Shown: positions 36,769 through 48,326 of the stretch, one piece after another
Layout of the letters: every line of letters starts with the position of its first letter
How positions within the stretch are numbered: position 1 is the stretch's first letter
Assembly: GCA_014529385.2 (NCBI GenBank)
Contig: CM043959.1
Coordinates: 92,607,529-92,671,528 of the forward strand
Length of the DNA stretch: 64,000 bases
Direction of reading: 5' to 3'
Source of the DNA: Adiantum capillus-veneris
Taxonomy: Eukaryota > Streptophyta > Polypodiopsida > Polypodiales > Pteridaceae
Notes under the pieces: model-generated
What the model saw: only the letters and a program-made list of their open reading frames with translations
Told to the model about the DNA's origin: nothing
Databases searched by the model: none
Position numbers and translations under genes: made by a program

Positions 36769-36842
36769 CCGTACACATGATCGTTGGTGCCACACGGCAT
36801 CCTCTTATTAGTGCCATGTGGCACCAACAATCATGTGTACGG
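36769..36842. repeat. Hairpin with 30-bp arms (foldback/MITE-like)
   Basis: CCGTACACATGATCGTTGGT.. at 36,769-36,798 and its reverse complement at 36,813-36,842 differ at only two positions and flank a 14-nt loop. It stands directly upstream of gene B copy I. Confidence 0.85.
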
Positions 36843-37026
36843 AAATGCCTATATATTGATGTTTATCTTCATTGCATTTCTGCTATTAGCAGTCAAGTAT
36901 CAGTCAATCTTACACCACGCGATAGTCACATTTTGGACTTTCTCCTATGTTTCCTAGTTCTTTGTTTGGGTTGTGTATCAAAGTGTTTTGCCCACCGCAC
37001 CACCTTTGCCGTGTTTCTATTAAGGA

Positions 37027-38568
37027 TGAGTCTTCTTCTGCAAGGTCAAGAGGAGATCATTGAAGAGATTCTAGTTGAAAAGATTTTGGATGGTATTTTG
37101 AAAGATGGTCGTGACATGGAAATCTACTCTAATGCATTGGAAATTTTCAATCCCAAATTTGATCTTGCAATAGTGCTTAGTAAGTTGCAAGACATTCTAG
37201 CAAAGGAAGTGGAAAGATTTGAAGCGGCATATGAAGGACATTGCTTGTTATTGGACACCAAGTATTATTTTCATCTCACTGAGAAAAGTCACAAGTAGGC
37301 TTGGAAGATTTTCTAAGAAGTCTTCTTTCATGTGCCCACCAACTATTTCTTGTCTTGTCCATACAAAACTTTGCAACCTCATTCCAAAAGAAGTTGCATT
37401 TCCTTTCAATCTTTTTCTCAAAGTTGAAATGAATGTTAAAGACCAAGATGCAAGAAAAGATGCAGACAGAGAGGGAACATATGCTTATGTTATCACAGTT
37501 TCACAGCTTCAGAACACTAAAGATTTAGAGGAGAAAGAAATTGACTTTGTAGACAGCTGAGGAAAAGGAAAGTGAAAAACTCAATTTTTCTCAATCTAGT
37601 GCTAAGATTTTCATTGATGAGCCCACAGAAGAGATAGAGGCATCTCAAGCCTCTTTTACTATTCCTAGCCTTCCTTTCTTTTATATCAATGAGAAAGAGT
37701 ATATCCCTCTCCATTGTCTTCAATGGTTGCTTAATATTAGGGAGGGCTACTGTATAGCAACCATATCTAAAGATTCTGAGGTGGCCAAAAATTTTATTGA
37801 TACAGCAAAAGAGTCAAAGGAGGAGTTTTTAGAACTTGATCCACAAACATGTGACCACTCATTTATTCTTGCTCTCGATGCACATTCTCTTTGAATTAAA
37901 AGAGTGGAAGAGGAGAAATCTACTTTGAATGATAAAGATTTTGAGAACAATCTTGTTGAACTAGGTATAGAGTCTTTTGGTAGAGTTATTAAATTAAAGG
38001 AGATAGAAAAGGATGTTGAAAAAGAAGAAAGGGTTGGCTCATGCCACCTCTTATTTAAAAAAGTTGTTACTGAGAATGAGTTGCAGAAGGTACTATCACT
38101 CTAATGTTTCCTCTCTCAATATTTTTTTATTTAATAGCTAGCAAATAATAAGGTCTTCTTTTGCAGATTAAACTTCTTGACCACGATAATTTTCTTGGGA
38201 AAGTTAAAGGCTTTAGAATGAAAGAAATAGAGATCGATTCTAGAAGGAAATCCTCCTCACTCATGTACTACTTGCCTGCATTGGACAGAGCCACCTGTGC
38301 CTTCCACGTGCACTATTTTTAAGGTCACGAGTTATCAATATTTTCCGTGAAGGTGTTGTCACGGTTCATGGGGTACACTCCCCTTCAAGTAAATGCTAAC
38401 AAGGTCCTTCTCCTTGGGAGACCTACTGCACTTAGAATATCTGGGTATGCTACATGCTTCAATGCCTCAAGAGTAGGATACTTTCTCTACTACTCAGGTT
38501 ATGCAGCTTTAGCTGAGGAGATATATGTCAATCTCCTTGAAGGTTATAGAAGGAGAATCTTCTAATAT
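37027..38568 (+). pseudogene. Gene B, copy I, of an unnamed two-gene unit
   Basis: Coding-like sequence runs from ATG 37,027 (QEEIIEEILVEKILDG) through frameshifts near 37,297 and 37,556. The best block, IPSLPFFYINEKEYIPLHCL then QWLLNIREGYCIATISK, lies at about 37,660-37,780, with a stop at 37,892. A 77-nt GT-AG intron (38,090-38,166) splits ..ENELQK and IKLLDHDNF... The end (MGYTPLQVNANKVLLLGRPT ... YRRRIF) stops at about 38,565. The same layout, with an intron in the same phase before Ile, appears on the minus strand at 47,215-45,940. I do not recognise the family. It lies tail to tail with gene A copy I, about 100 bp away. Confidence 0.5.
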
Positions 38569-38663
38569 ACAGGGGTGGCATGCCAAGTGATGTTAAAAGA
38601 ATAAAAAAATTGATTTAAAATCAACATTATTGTGCAAATAAATATTGATAAGTTTTGATGGAA

Positions 38664-41013
38664 TCATAAGTCTCCATCTTCAAGTGTTTGTGTGGTTGTT
38701 TCATCGCATCCTCTGTAATTGTCTCTTATAGAACCAGTTGAATAATTCTTTTAGTGCATTGCTTTCTTTTGTCCACCTCCTTTTCTCGTACATCTAAAAA
38801 ATGAAGTCCTTGCTTGATAGTGGGACTATTCCATTTCTTGTGTATTCCATGTTGCAAGAGGTCCTTCTTTTGCAAAATATGGTCCATGCAAGTAGAGTTC
38901 TACAAACGTAAATTTTTGTTAATTAAAATTAATTAGATACAATGTGCAATGCTAAAAGATTTTTTGATTACTTAGAAGTATTTGAACACTCACCAATTAA
39001 TAAGTGATGTCTTTTTCTCCCCAAGCATCTATGATAGCGTTTACCAAAAGTTTTATTGACTTTTTGAATTCATCTGCATAAGTATTTGAGCCAATTTTCT
39101 CTTTTAAAATCTTCAAGAAATTGTGGAGATTTTGCCATAATTCCATGCATTTTTTGGCTACATCCGGTCTACTTTTGACGTTTGTAGTTATGACACAGAG
39201 ATCCTTCCAGCAATTCACGTAGTGTTGACTTGCTTACTACCATGATTGATCAAGAATCTTCTTGCTTTTGCCCCTCCCATTGAAACATTTTTCAAAACAT
39301 CACCTGTCCCTTTAGAAAGAGTAGGATCCTTTTTCAGATGCACTTGACCACCATGAACTCCCATTTGAGAGAGTAAATCTTTACAATTTTATATGGCCTC
39401 ACCTGCAAGTTTAGTTGGCTTTATAGAATATGCATAATCAAGATTCAATTGAAGCAATTTTTCCAAGATTCTAATCTCTTTACGTAGTGTACGTTTTTTA
39501 AGCCTATTGATAGAATCGAATCCTAAATCATAAGAGAAGATGGATAGTTGACAACATTCACATTATCTCTAGATGGTGGTTTTCCAACCTCATGCTATGC
39601 AAGCCATCCTTTGGTTCCAGTGTTTGCCATACAATACAAACATGGATACTTGGTATTGGTGCCCCGCATTACCAAGCATGCACTTCAATGCCTTCAAATC
39701 GCACTCAAGTTCCATTCCACAATGAAATCACCAATGCCCTCTACATGGAGATGTTCACCTGCATTTTGGCTTTGAATAACAGAGGGAATTTCGATCTGTG
39801 AAAATAGCCACTTTAACGTATCATGGCTCTCTAGTGGCACTTGAGCCGATTCGATCCACCATAGCTCCATTTCTGATTGATTTTGTGACATGGGACGTCT
39901 AGTTTACACTGGCTATAGTCTAGTACTTTATTCATTAAAGATATAGGTGCTCTTTCCATTTTTCGACATTTTTGAATTTGAGACTCATCTAGTTTCATAA
40001 CAAATACAAGTTTTCCATCACAATCTATTTCTCTCATTTTATAGTATCTCACCATTGCAAATTAGATTTTTTTATATTCATCCAAACATTATTATAAACC
40101 ATGTATTCAAAAAAGGATTTATTTTTCTCTTTCTCTTGTATGGCAATAGTCTCCAAAATGTTTGGGTATTTCTTCATTCAATAGAGTCTCTTTTTTCCAG
40201 CATTGTGAGGCCTAGGCAACCCAAAGAATTTGATATTGTAATACTTAAGTACCCAAAACCAGGCTTTGGAAAATTATTTTTACCCCCTTCTGCTCACTCC
40301 CATTGTGTCACAAACCTCTTGTATTTGGGAAGGCTGAAGCAATAAATCCTTATGTTTTAGTAGATGTTGAAAGATCAAAATTTTTTGGGTTTGATTTGTG
40401 GAAGTTCCAGAAGTTTCAAGATATCTAACCTATTCATTATCTCATTCAAGAATATTACCCTTTGTTGAGCATTAGACATGTCAAATCCTAAGAGGCTGGT
40501 TACACGTTCTCTAACAATTTCCCTTTTTTCCTTTGTCTAGATCCTTCTATCACATTTACCATATCGCTTATTTGTTTTACTCGTGCTCTTAATCCTGTTG
40601 GGGTTTCTTTTAGAGTCTGCAACTGATCATTCACTTGTTTTAAAAAGGCTATTTGTTTTTCAAGTTCTAAAAGTTTTATTGTATTCAAAAAAAAGTTACT
40701 TTGAAGATAATGAATGTATTGTGCATGGTTAATGTGTGATTGATATAGCTTAGAACTATATCCTAGTAATCCCATTAATCCCATCTCCAACAAATCTCAT
40801 CAAATCATGGGGTGTGTGAAAAGATGGATACCTTCTAGTCCTAGGATCCGGTGGATACAAACATCCAGCTGAACATAGGTCAATGTGATTCTTTCCTTTG
40901 TTGCAAAGTTTTTGAGCTTCGTTCGAGTATGTAAGTGGTCTTTGCTAGACACTTCGCATAGTTTCATACTTCTGGTTGAGCTTAATATTCAAATGCAACT
41001 TGGGATTACTCAT
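38664..41013 (-). pseudogene. Gene A, copy I, of an unnamed two-gene unit (transposase-like?)
   Basis: Starts at ATG 41,013 (MSNPKLHLNIKL). It includes LYPPDPRTRRYPSFHTPHDL near 40,840 and a coiled-coil stretch near 40,650. Around 39,990-40,015 it reads KLVFVMKLDESQIQKCRKME. At 39,730 it has HVEGIGDFIVEWNLSA, then LKALKCMLGN in a shifted frame, MGVHGGQVHLKKDP at 39,347, and KKSIKLLVNAIIDAWGEKDI at about 39,010. After a 94-nt intron (38,900-38,993) come WNTQEMEK, a stop, and SHYQARTSFFRCTRKGGG. Many stops and frameshifts show decay. Copy II at 44,817-45,883 has the same motif order and intron place. The family is unnamed, and a transposase origin is only a guess. Confidence 0.55.
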
Positions 41014-41271
41014 TTTAAGTGAAGGGCATACAACAAAAGGTATTATGGAACTCAAACTAGCACAGTTATAAGAATCAAAAGAGAAAATGGAAATCTTGTG
41101 GCAATGAGAAGAGAAAAAGAAAAGAGCAGAGAGAAAGCTCGTGCAGGTGAGAAGAGTAAAACAAACGTTCATGGATAAAAACACAAGAGAGGAGGGAATG
41201 AAGTCATTCAAAAGTGAAGGAAACAATTATTTTCCACCAAGTCACTTTAATGAGGGAAAACATTGAGATAA

Positions 41272-41641
41272 ACCACGAACAAAGAGTGTGAAAACAATAT
41301 CTTTCTCAAAAATTTATATATGTACTATGATATGTTTTAAACCGCATACTTACACTTTAAATACCTAAAATGGTCAAGTTTGGAGATGTTTTGACCATCA
41401 GTGGCTCCGCTAATTAACAGCTTAACCAATTACTTACACAACCCTTTTTGAGTCGTACCACGAACAAAGAGTGTGAAAACAATATCTTTCTCAAAAATTT
41501 ATATATGTACTATGATATGTTTTAAACCGCATACTTACACTTTAAATACCTAAAATGGTCAAGTTTGGAGCTGTTTTGACCATCAGTGGCTCCGCTAATT
41601 AACAACTTAACCAATTACTTACACAACCCTTTTTGAGTCGT
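41272..41641. repeat. Tandem duplication, 185-bp unit x2
   Basis: ACCACGAACAAAGAGTGTGA starts at 41,272 and 41,457. The two 185-bp units differ at only a few bases (for example GGAGATG/GGAGCTG). It lies near the centre of the A/B inverted arrangement. Confidence 0.95.
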
Positions 41642-41649
41642 CTTTGGCC

Positions 41650-43490
41650 CTAATGAGCACTCATTCGTTTCGTGGTTCATCCATTTTCCTTCTATGGCAC
41701 ACCATTTCAATGGTCTTTGTTGTCCCATAGGTGGACCCTATCTTGGCCCTCTCATAGGCATCCTTTGGATGTTATTCATCATGTCGTTGATGCACTTAAG
41801 CATGTTCTCCACGGAATTAATATGAGCTTCCACTATTGGTACTAGTTGTGTCGACATAGTAAATGTGGTTTTCTCATTTTGTGTATCCTTCTCACAGTGC
41901 TTTCCTCATTGAAAATCTTGCAATTATCATTGTACTCAATCGCATCCAGACTGCATGCTTCCCAAGTTGTATGTTTTTTACTATACCAAATGGCATGAAA
42001 ATCCTTGTTAAGTAATCCTTCCAAGAATAGTGAGACAAGACTCTCCTCCATTGGAATTCCCACTCTTAACATCTATCAATGTATTGTCTCATTCGACTCA
42101 CACAATCTCTGACAGTTTCTCCTTGTTTCTGTTTAAAGGTGTAGATTTGTGCCATGGTGCTACACTTGATTTCCATTTTTGAGCAAGTGGCAACGAATCT
42201 CATAGCCAAGGTTGGTAGATTGTTTATTGATCCAGGAGGTATGGTCTAAAACCAAGTCAATGCTTTGCCTTATAAGGTCATTCCAAACCCCTCAGATTGT
42301 GTATGGAAGTCTATTGCATGCTAAGCTCTCAAAACTTGTCTAAAGCTTTCTAAGTGGTTATAAACATCCACTAACTCACTGTCTTTTTTGACACATTTTT
42401 AGAAATCAAATAGTCTAACTCTTTGGTGATGCTCTGCACCCGCTCTTTTGGTTGGTGTTTCTCCCATTAAGCCTTCAAACCAATTGCTTTGGTAGGTGTG
42501 ACTCATGTGGACCTCTTCTTGTCCTGGTGTCACTCGTTCTTCTCCAGTTAATGGTGGTTTCTACATCTCTACCCCCATTTCCATAATTGAGGTGACTGAT
42601 TTGGGTCTTACTTCCTCGCATATTAGCCATGCTACCAAATGCTCTCTCATTTAGTCCCAAGTTCTGAGTGGTTTCACGTATTGTCCTCATAATGAATTCT
42701 CCAATTGAGTTTCCCTGGTATTTTGTCTGCTCAATTTTCTTTGGAGTCATCATAATAAAATTATTGCTATAAAAATCCCTAAAGAGGTGGACGAAAATTT
42801 TTTATAATCCCTTCTCCCTTATCTTGAAAATATACATGATTTTCAAGGGTGTCAACTGTCGTGGTTTGGCATGAGCAATACATACCAAATCCATAACATT
42901 GTTGTCTTTCCAACAATAAACTCCAAGCCTCGGGTAGTTGGTGGGTATATGCTTTAGAGGTTTGGTATCTAAAAAATCATATCCTTCTAATTCTAACACC
43001 AATGTTCCTTCTTTCATAGTCATGTTTGAGATCAGAGTGTCAACCTCTAGTCCCCATCTATCTACAATGTCATGATTTTGTATTTTGAGGTATAGTACCT
43101 TGCTTTGGTCCATGTAGAAGGTATCTTGCTTGTTTTCCCTAACCTCCTCTTCATACTCAATTGTATGGTCATCTACTTTTACAACATATTCCTTATTAGG
43201 ATTGAGATAGATCTAGGCATCATACTTGTCAGTTTAAAAAAAGGTCAAAATATGCTTGAAACTCAATGAGGTTCCGGTCCCTGATTGGGTCAAAAAAGAA
43301 GACATCTTTCAACTTGAGTAGGAGTAAGTGTCTAGCAACTCTTCTGCTATAGTCTCTAAGGGTCTTCCTTGGTTTACACTCTCTTCTATGGATACCCTTC
43401 TCTCCAATTCAAAATCGCGATTTATATCAGTAGGGTAGATTTGACCTAGCAATTTTTGGTCCCGAATGCACCTAATAGCTTAGCAATGAT
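41650..43490 (-). pseudogene. Retroelement gag-like relic
   Basis: The minus strand has a chain of coding-like frames. These are FELERRVSIEESVNQGRP upstream, an uninterrupted 103-codon frame at 43,113-42,802 (DRWGLEVDTLISNMTMKEGT), a 92-codon frame at 42,753-42,475, and 42,072-41,842 with PMEESLVSLFLEGLLNKDFH and TTWEACSLDA. The last is typical of the tail of a retrotransposon gag domain. Stops and shifts separate them. No zinc knuckle or pol is seen. It lies between the two A/B units. Confidence 0.4.
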
Positions 43491-44543
43491 GCCCCAATAC
43501 CCCTTCTATGAATAAAATGCAGTTTTGATATTCAAAATGTGAGTTATGAGTAGATTTAGAAGGAGGTTATACACAACAAAATCATAGATTCATCCCAAGA
43601 AACTTACAATGTTGCGTAAAGATTTCACCTGTGAACACAATGGAAGTAACAACACTCCAAACAAACCATCCACGAGAAAGTTATGAGATTTTGAAGAAAG
43701 AGGGAGAATACACAGTGTTCTGTATAATCACACGCATCTTTATTATAAAAAAAAAACTTACAAAAATAATACAAAAGTTGGCTTTTATACCTTACCATAA
43801 GGTTTTAGGTAAAAAATAAAGAGATGTGCCAACTATGTCTCAGCGTAAAGATTAGTTTTTGGAATCTGAAAGCTTATAGCCTTGCTAGAACAAACTCATA
43901 ATTACAATTGGCACTTGCTTTGGAAATCAATAAAATACAAGGGCTCGCGGCTATAATTGTCCAGATTGACTAAAAGTGAAAAGTTACCTCATGGGCTGGT
44001 CTTTAAAGACTCTTTGTTTAACTTCAAGGCACATGCATCTAGTAGAGAAACAATTAGACGTATCTAAAACACTATGGATGAGGGCACCAATCCATTATTG
44101 TTGGCTGGATTATGGACAGGATGTGTTTCAAAGTTCATTATCTTGGAATATTTTGAATGTGATGTGCTCACAGTTCACAAATGGAGATTCTTGGACGTAG
44201 TGTGGTCTACAATTCAATTTCCTAAAAGGAAACCAATGCTCAAGATGGAATTCTTCTAAGGTTGAGGGTAGGAAATCCAAGGTGTATCCAGTGGAGTGTA
44301 CAGTTGTTAGGGTGTCCAAGGTAGATTCTTGGTCTCACTATTTATGTCCACTATGAGCTACACAGAGGGTGTTAGAGTTTGGCATCTCAAGTAAAGCATT
44401 ATTTATTTTGGCTGTTAGGAATTTATTTCACTTATTTATCAAAGTTTGGCTAGGGCAAGTTACTAAGGTGGGTATATATGTGACCAATTTTCCCTATTGT
44501 ACATTGTGACAGTTATTCGTTGCCAAAAGTTAATTGGTTCATG

Positions 44544-44618
<75 letters not shown>

Positions 44619-44816
44619 CTTTCTCCCCTTGGTCTCTACTCTTCCGCATCGTTGACTTTGACAAAAGGATCGTACAAGATCTAAGTAGATATTTTACTTT
44701 GAAATAAGACAAGTAAAGTTCAAAATCATTTAAGCTGAAAAATTGGCACCAAAATCAATCTATTTCTATGGGAAGGTTTCACAAACATCAACCATTTTGC
44801 TAAGAAATCCTTGACT
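43491..44816. other. Non-coding DNA, no gene seen
   Basis: Includes short chance frames and the (TC)n tract at 44,546-44,615. Part may be the flank or LTR of the minus-strand gag relic. Confidence 0.35.
44546..44615. repeat. (TC)n microsatellite, ~70 bp
   Basis: Perfect dinucleotide run. Confidence 0.97.
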
Positions 44817-45883
44817 ATGGAGAATTCACAATCTAGCAGCCAATCTTCTTTACTCTTTAAGCGTAAAAATCATCTCCATATAGATATAGACACAAATTAT
44901 GAGCCCATTCAGAAAAGAAATAGATCTCCCACACTTACTAAACTATAGATGGATCACTTGAGACATACTAATCATGGAAGTTGAGGCTAAAGATTGAGTC
45001 AAGAAAAGCAATTGAAAAATAGAGCAAATACTATCAAAGATGGGGCTCCATGGAGGTAAAGCAATAATAGTTGCTTGTGAAAAGAGTTGAATAGAATGAC
45101 ATGAAGTTGTAGTAAAACGTTGACTTGGAGGTATGAAAACTGACATGTATTTGTCATTTGATGGTAAACTAGGCAAAATCAGCAAGAGTAGTAATCTCTC
45201 AACAATAAAGTATGAGCAGTGGAAGAAGCTTCACAATGCTATTAAAGACCATGCTAATAATGGAAAAGGCTAGGAATTGCAAAGCAAAAGTGTGGATGGC
45301 TCTTGATGAGTTTTTCTACTTACTTGATAGGATAGAATGGATAGACAATGACATTATGAAATTAAAGCTAGCTCTTCAAGCTTTCGGTAAAAGTATGCAA
45401 GATGCATGGAGTAGTCAAAGCATTACTCACTACATGGTAATTCATTTATTTCTTCTTACAATTTATTTGACTTGTATAAATATTACTTTTAGGTCATGCA
45501 TCATATCTTTCATGATCATATGCCCTAGGTCACAAACCAATATGGATTTCCTATAATGTGGTCCACTCAAGGAATGGAAAAATCTCATTAATTAAGCTTG
45601 TGGAGCATACTTTCAACACACTCAGCATGGTGGAGGGAAAACCAAATCGAATAGCTTAAAAGAATTAATTTTTTCATTCTATAGAAGAGTCTTTCTACTA
45701 AAAATAAGGGAGAATAAATTTTTAAAACAAGCTCTTGCAATAAACTTATCCAAACAAATTCAAAGACAAAAAAGTTGGAAGGATTCTACTGTAGAAGCAA
45801 CCCTACATCAATGGAGATCTAAGAGAGTGAGAGATAAATTTTTTTTGGTACTAGGGCTACAAGATCCAATACACATTGTATAA
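44817..45883 (+). pseudogene. Gene A, copy II, of the unnamed two-gene unit
   Basis: Plus-strand counterpart of 41,013-38,664, shorter at the front. Motifs in order are MGLHGG (45,040), YEQWKKLHNAIKDHANNGKG (45,211), KVWMALDEFFYLLDRIEWID, GKSMQDAWSSQSITHYM ending at 45,436, and a 56-nt GT-AG intron (45,437-45,492). WSTQGMEKSH follows at 45,559 and then, in a shifted frame, YFQHTQHGGGKTKSN and a basic tail ending ..DPIHIV at 45,883. Stops occur at about 45,271, after HDHMP, and after EKSH. The intron falls directly after ITHYM, as in copy I. It converges on gene B copy II. Confidence 0.55.
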
Positions 45884-45939
45884 AAGTGTATAATTAATAC
45901 ATATCTATTCTCAAATGATATCTTCAATGTCTTAATCTT

Positions 45940-47215
45940 CTTCTTGAACTAAACTTGATGTGTCTTCTTTGTATTCAACCTACTTCAAATGTTTGTATGG
46001 AAGTAGAATCCATTTCTCAGAAGGAGAAAGCTCTCTATATGTTTAATTCCCTTTGCAAGATCATAACCGGTATGTGCTAAATAACTTCCTACAAGTGAAA
46101 CTGTAGTGTTTTAAAGCAACATCTTTGGTAAGATCAACAATTCTAGATGAGCATTTTAAGAACTCATCTTTTGATGGTTGAATCTACAAATATATAAAGC
46201 AATTGATCATTAGCAACATTGAAAGAAAAAAGAAAACTTTAACTTATACAAATGAAGTGCTTACCATAATATTTTCATTTGAAACAAGTGAATTGTCCTT
46301 CCAAATATTTAGTGGACCAACATTTTGTATTTTGAGATATGGCTTTTGAATGATCGGTACATCTTTTCCTTGTTGATCTTCATTTCCACTATCTACTTTT
46401 GAAATATGAGAATTCATTATATTCTCTTGTGCCTCAAGAAACTCTTCTTTGATAGGCTCCTTAAATTAAAGAGCTTTATTGAAACAAATGTCCAATGCTT
46501 TATGAGGTTCAAAGTAAACATCCAACTTACCCAAAAGAGGGTCTTTTTCTATGAAATTTTTGTATTTAACCGGTTCTTCATCGGTCCCAACATTATAGTT
46601 CAAGTGTTATGCCAAAATAGCAATATACACAGCATTCTCTTGTTAACCAAGTGGCCTTTGGATATTTGAAAGCATTATATATTCTCCATGGCCAAGAGTA
46701 AAGCATGGTAGAATAGGCAAGTCCAATGATCCTTTTAAAGTAGGGTACAAGGACTTCTCCAATGCAATACTTTCTTCTCAAATCTTAGAAAGTTGAAGAC
46801 TCTCAAATTCTTGCCACTCTATTTCTACATCAAGAACTTTTTCATTGTGTTCTTCATCTTTGGTCACTTTACTTGATTTAGATCTACTTTCATCCTTTGT
46901 CCCTTCTTCATCACTATCTCTTAAGAACAAAAACACAAGAAATTTCACACTTTTCTTTACTAGTCTACATTTGTGTTTTCACCTCGAAAACTTTGGCGAA
47001 TACTTTTTGTTAAGCCTAGAGAATTGTGATGGATTCTTTTGAACCAAATCTATAGCATAAATATATTCTTCATCAAGATATCTTAACATTTCTGACTCCA
47101 CCTATTGATCAAAATCTTTATTGTACTCTTGTAAATCTTCTTTGTGAAAAATAAGAGTTTCTTCAAGTTCCAAAGGAGTATTAATCATTGTGCAAAATGA
47201 ATCATATGATTCCAT
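45940..47215 (-). pseudogene. Gene B, copy II, of the unnamed two-gene unit
   Basis: Minus strand from ATG 47,215 (MESYDSFCTMINTPLELEET). It reads LDEEYIYAIDLVQKNPSQFS and LNKKYS, an acidic linker (SDEEGTKDESRSKSSK), LPILPCFTLGHGEYIMLS, and FIEKDPLLGKLDVYFEPHKA. It reaches ENIM before an 81-nt GT-AG intron (46,264-46,184), then IQPSKDEFLKCSSRIVDLTK. Copy I matches block by block: LDTKYYFH..RFSKKSS, LPFFYINEKEYIPL, and an intron in phase 0 followed by I(K/Q). Several stops interrupt it. The function is unknown. Confidence 0.45.
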
Positions 47216-47470
47216 GGCTTCACAATCATATAGAAATTCTTGCAAAAAAAAATCTCGAGATTGTTTTTATCTATAATAACAAATTTATATATTAGAAGAA
47301 CAAGGACATAATGCGATTATAAAAAAACTCTCTTAAACTGTCAATATATGATATACCTATGCCATATGTATTCTCGATAGACATTGCCACACCGTCACAT
47401 AAATAGATGAGATACCACCAATTGGAAAGCCACATTTTCTTTTCAAATCAGTTATAACCTTTGGCCAAAG

Positions 47471-47472
<2 letters not shown>

Positions 47473-47552
<80 letters not shown>

Positions 47553-47590
47553 GTGTGTGTGTGTATGTGAACATGTGGTTTTGCGTGTGT

Positions 47591-47614
<24 letters not shown>
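47473..47614. repeat. Compound (TC)n(CA)n(GT)n and second (AC)n microsatellite
   Basis: TC at 47,473-47,506, CA at 47,507-47,549, GT at 47,550-47,564, and AC at about 47,592-47,614. The CA and GT runs are self-complementary and could fold. Confidence 0.95.
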
Positions 47615-47621
<7 letters not shown>

Positions 47622-47699
47622 TGTAGCAGATTTGTGTGTGGTCTTTTTTTCTCTTGAACATATGCTTGCTTGAAATGCGTAGTAGTCAATTCAAACTAG

Positions 47700-48292
47700 T
47701 TGAACACTATACTACACACTTAAACTATTGATCCTAGAGATGCACTTGAAATGCTTGAAAGTGACCAACACAATTGATTTCATTCTTTGAGTAGTTTAGG
47801 TGCATGCATATGAGTAGATTATGAGGGTATGAATGGCGACATATGAGTATATATAGCCAGTCGTTTGTCAACCTATTATGGAGGCTTCTAGGAAAGCTTA
47901 AGAATGGAAACTAGAGGAACCTAAGGTGGAGGCTCCTCTTGTCTTTGTAAATCTCCTTGCTTTCTCCCTTCTATGGAGGTTGCAATTTTTTTCCAAGTTG
48001 GTGGTGCAAGTCCCCCCTTAACACTGTGGTGCATATTAAAAGACCATATTCCCCTCAAGAAATAACTAAATTTTTGCCCTTTGCTTTGAGCACGCTAATG
48101 TGCATCTATACCTTGATGTGAAACAACCTCCTCATGAATTCTCTCACCAATTTAATGCCAACTTTTGAATCTAAGAAGCTAATTAAATAATTGTTCATTT
48201 TCTAAGAAGTGTAACTCCATACTACAAAATATAAATCCATTAATTTTCTAGATTCTCTCTTTATTCCCCCTATATTCTTCTTCTCAAATGAA

Positions 48293-48326
<34 letters not shown>

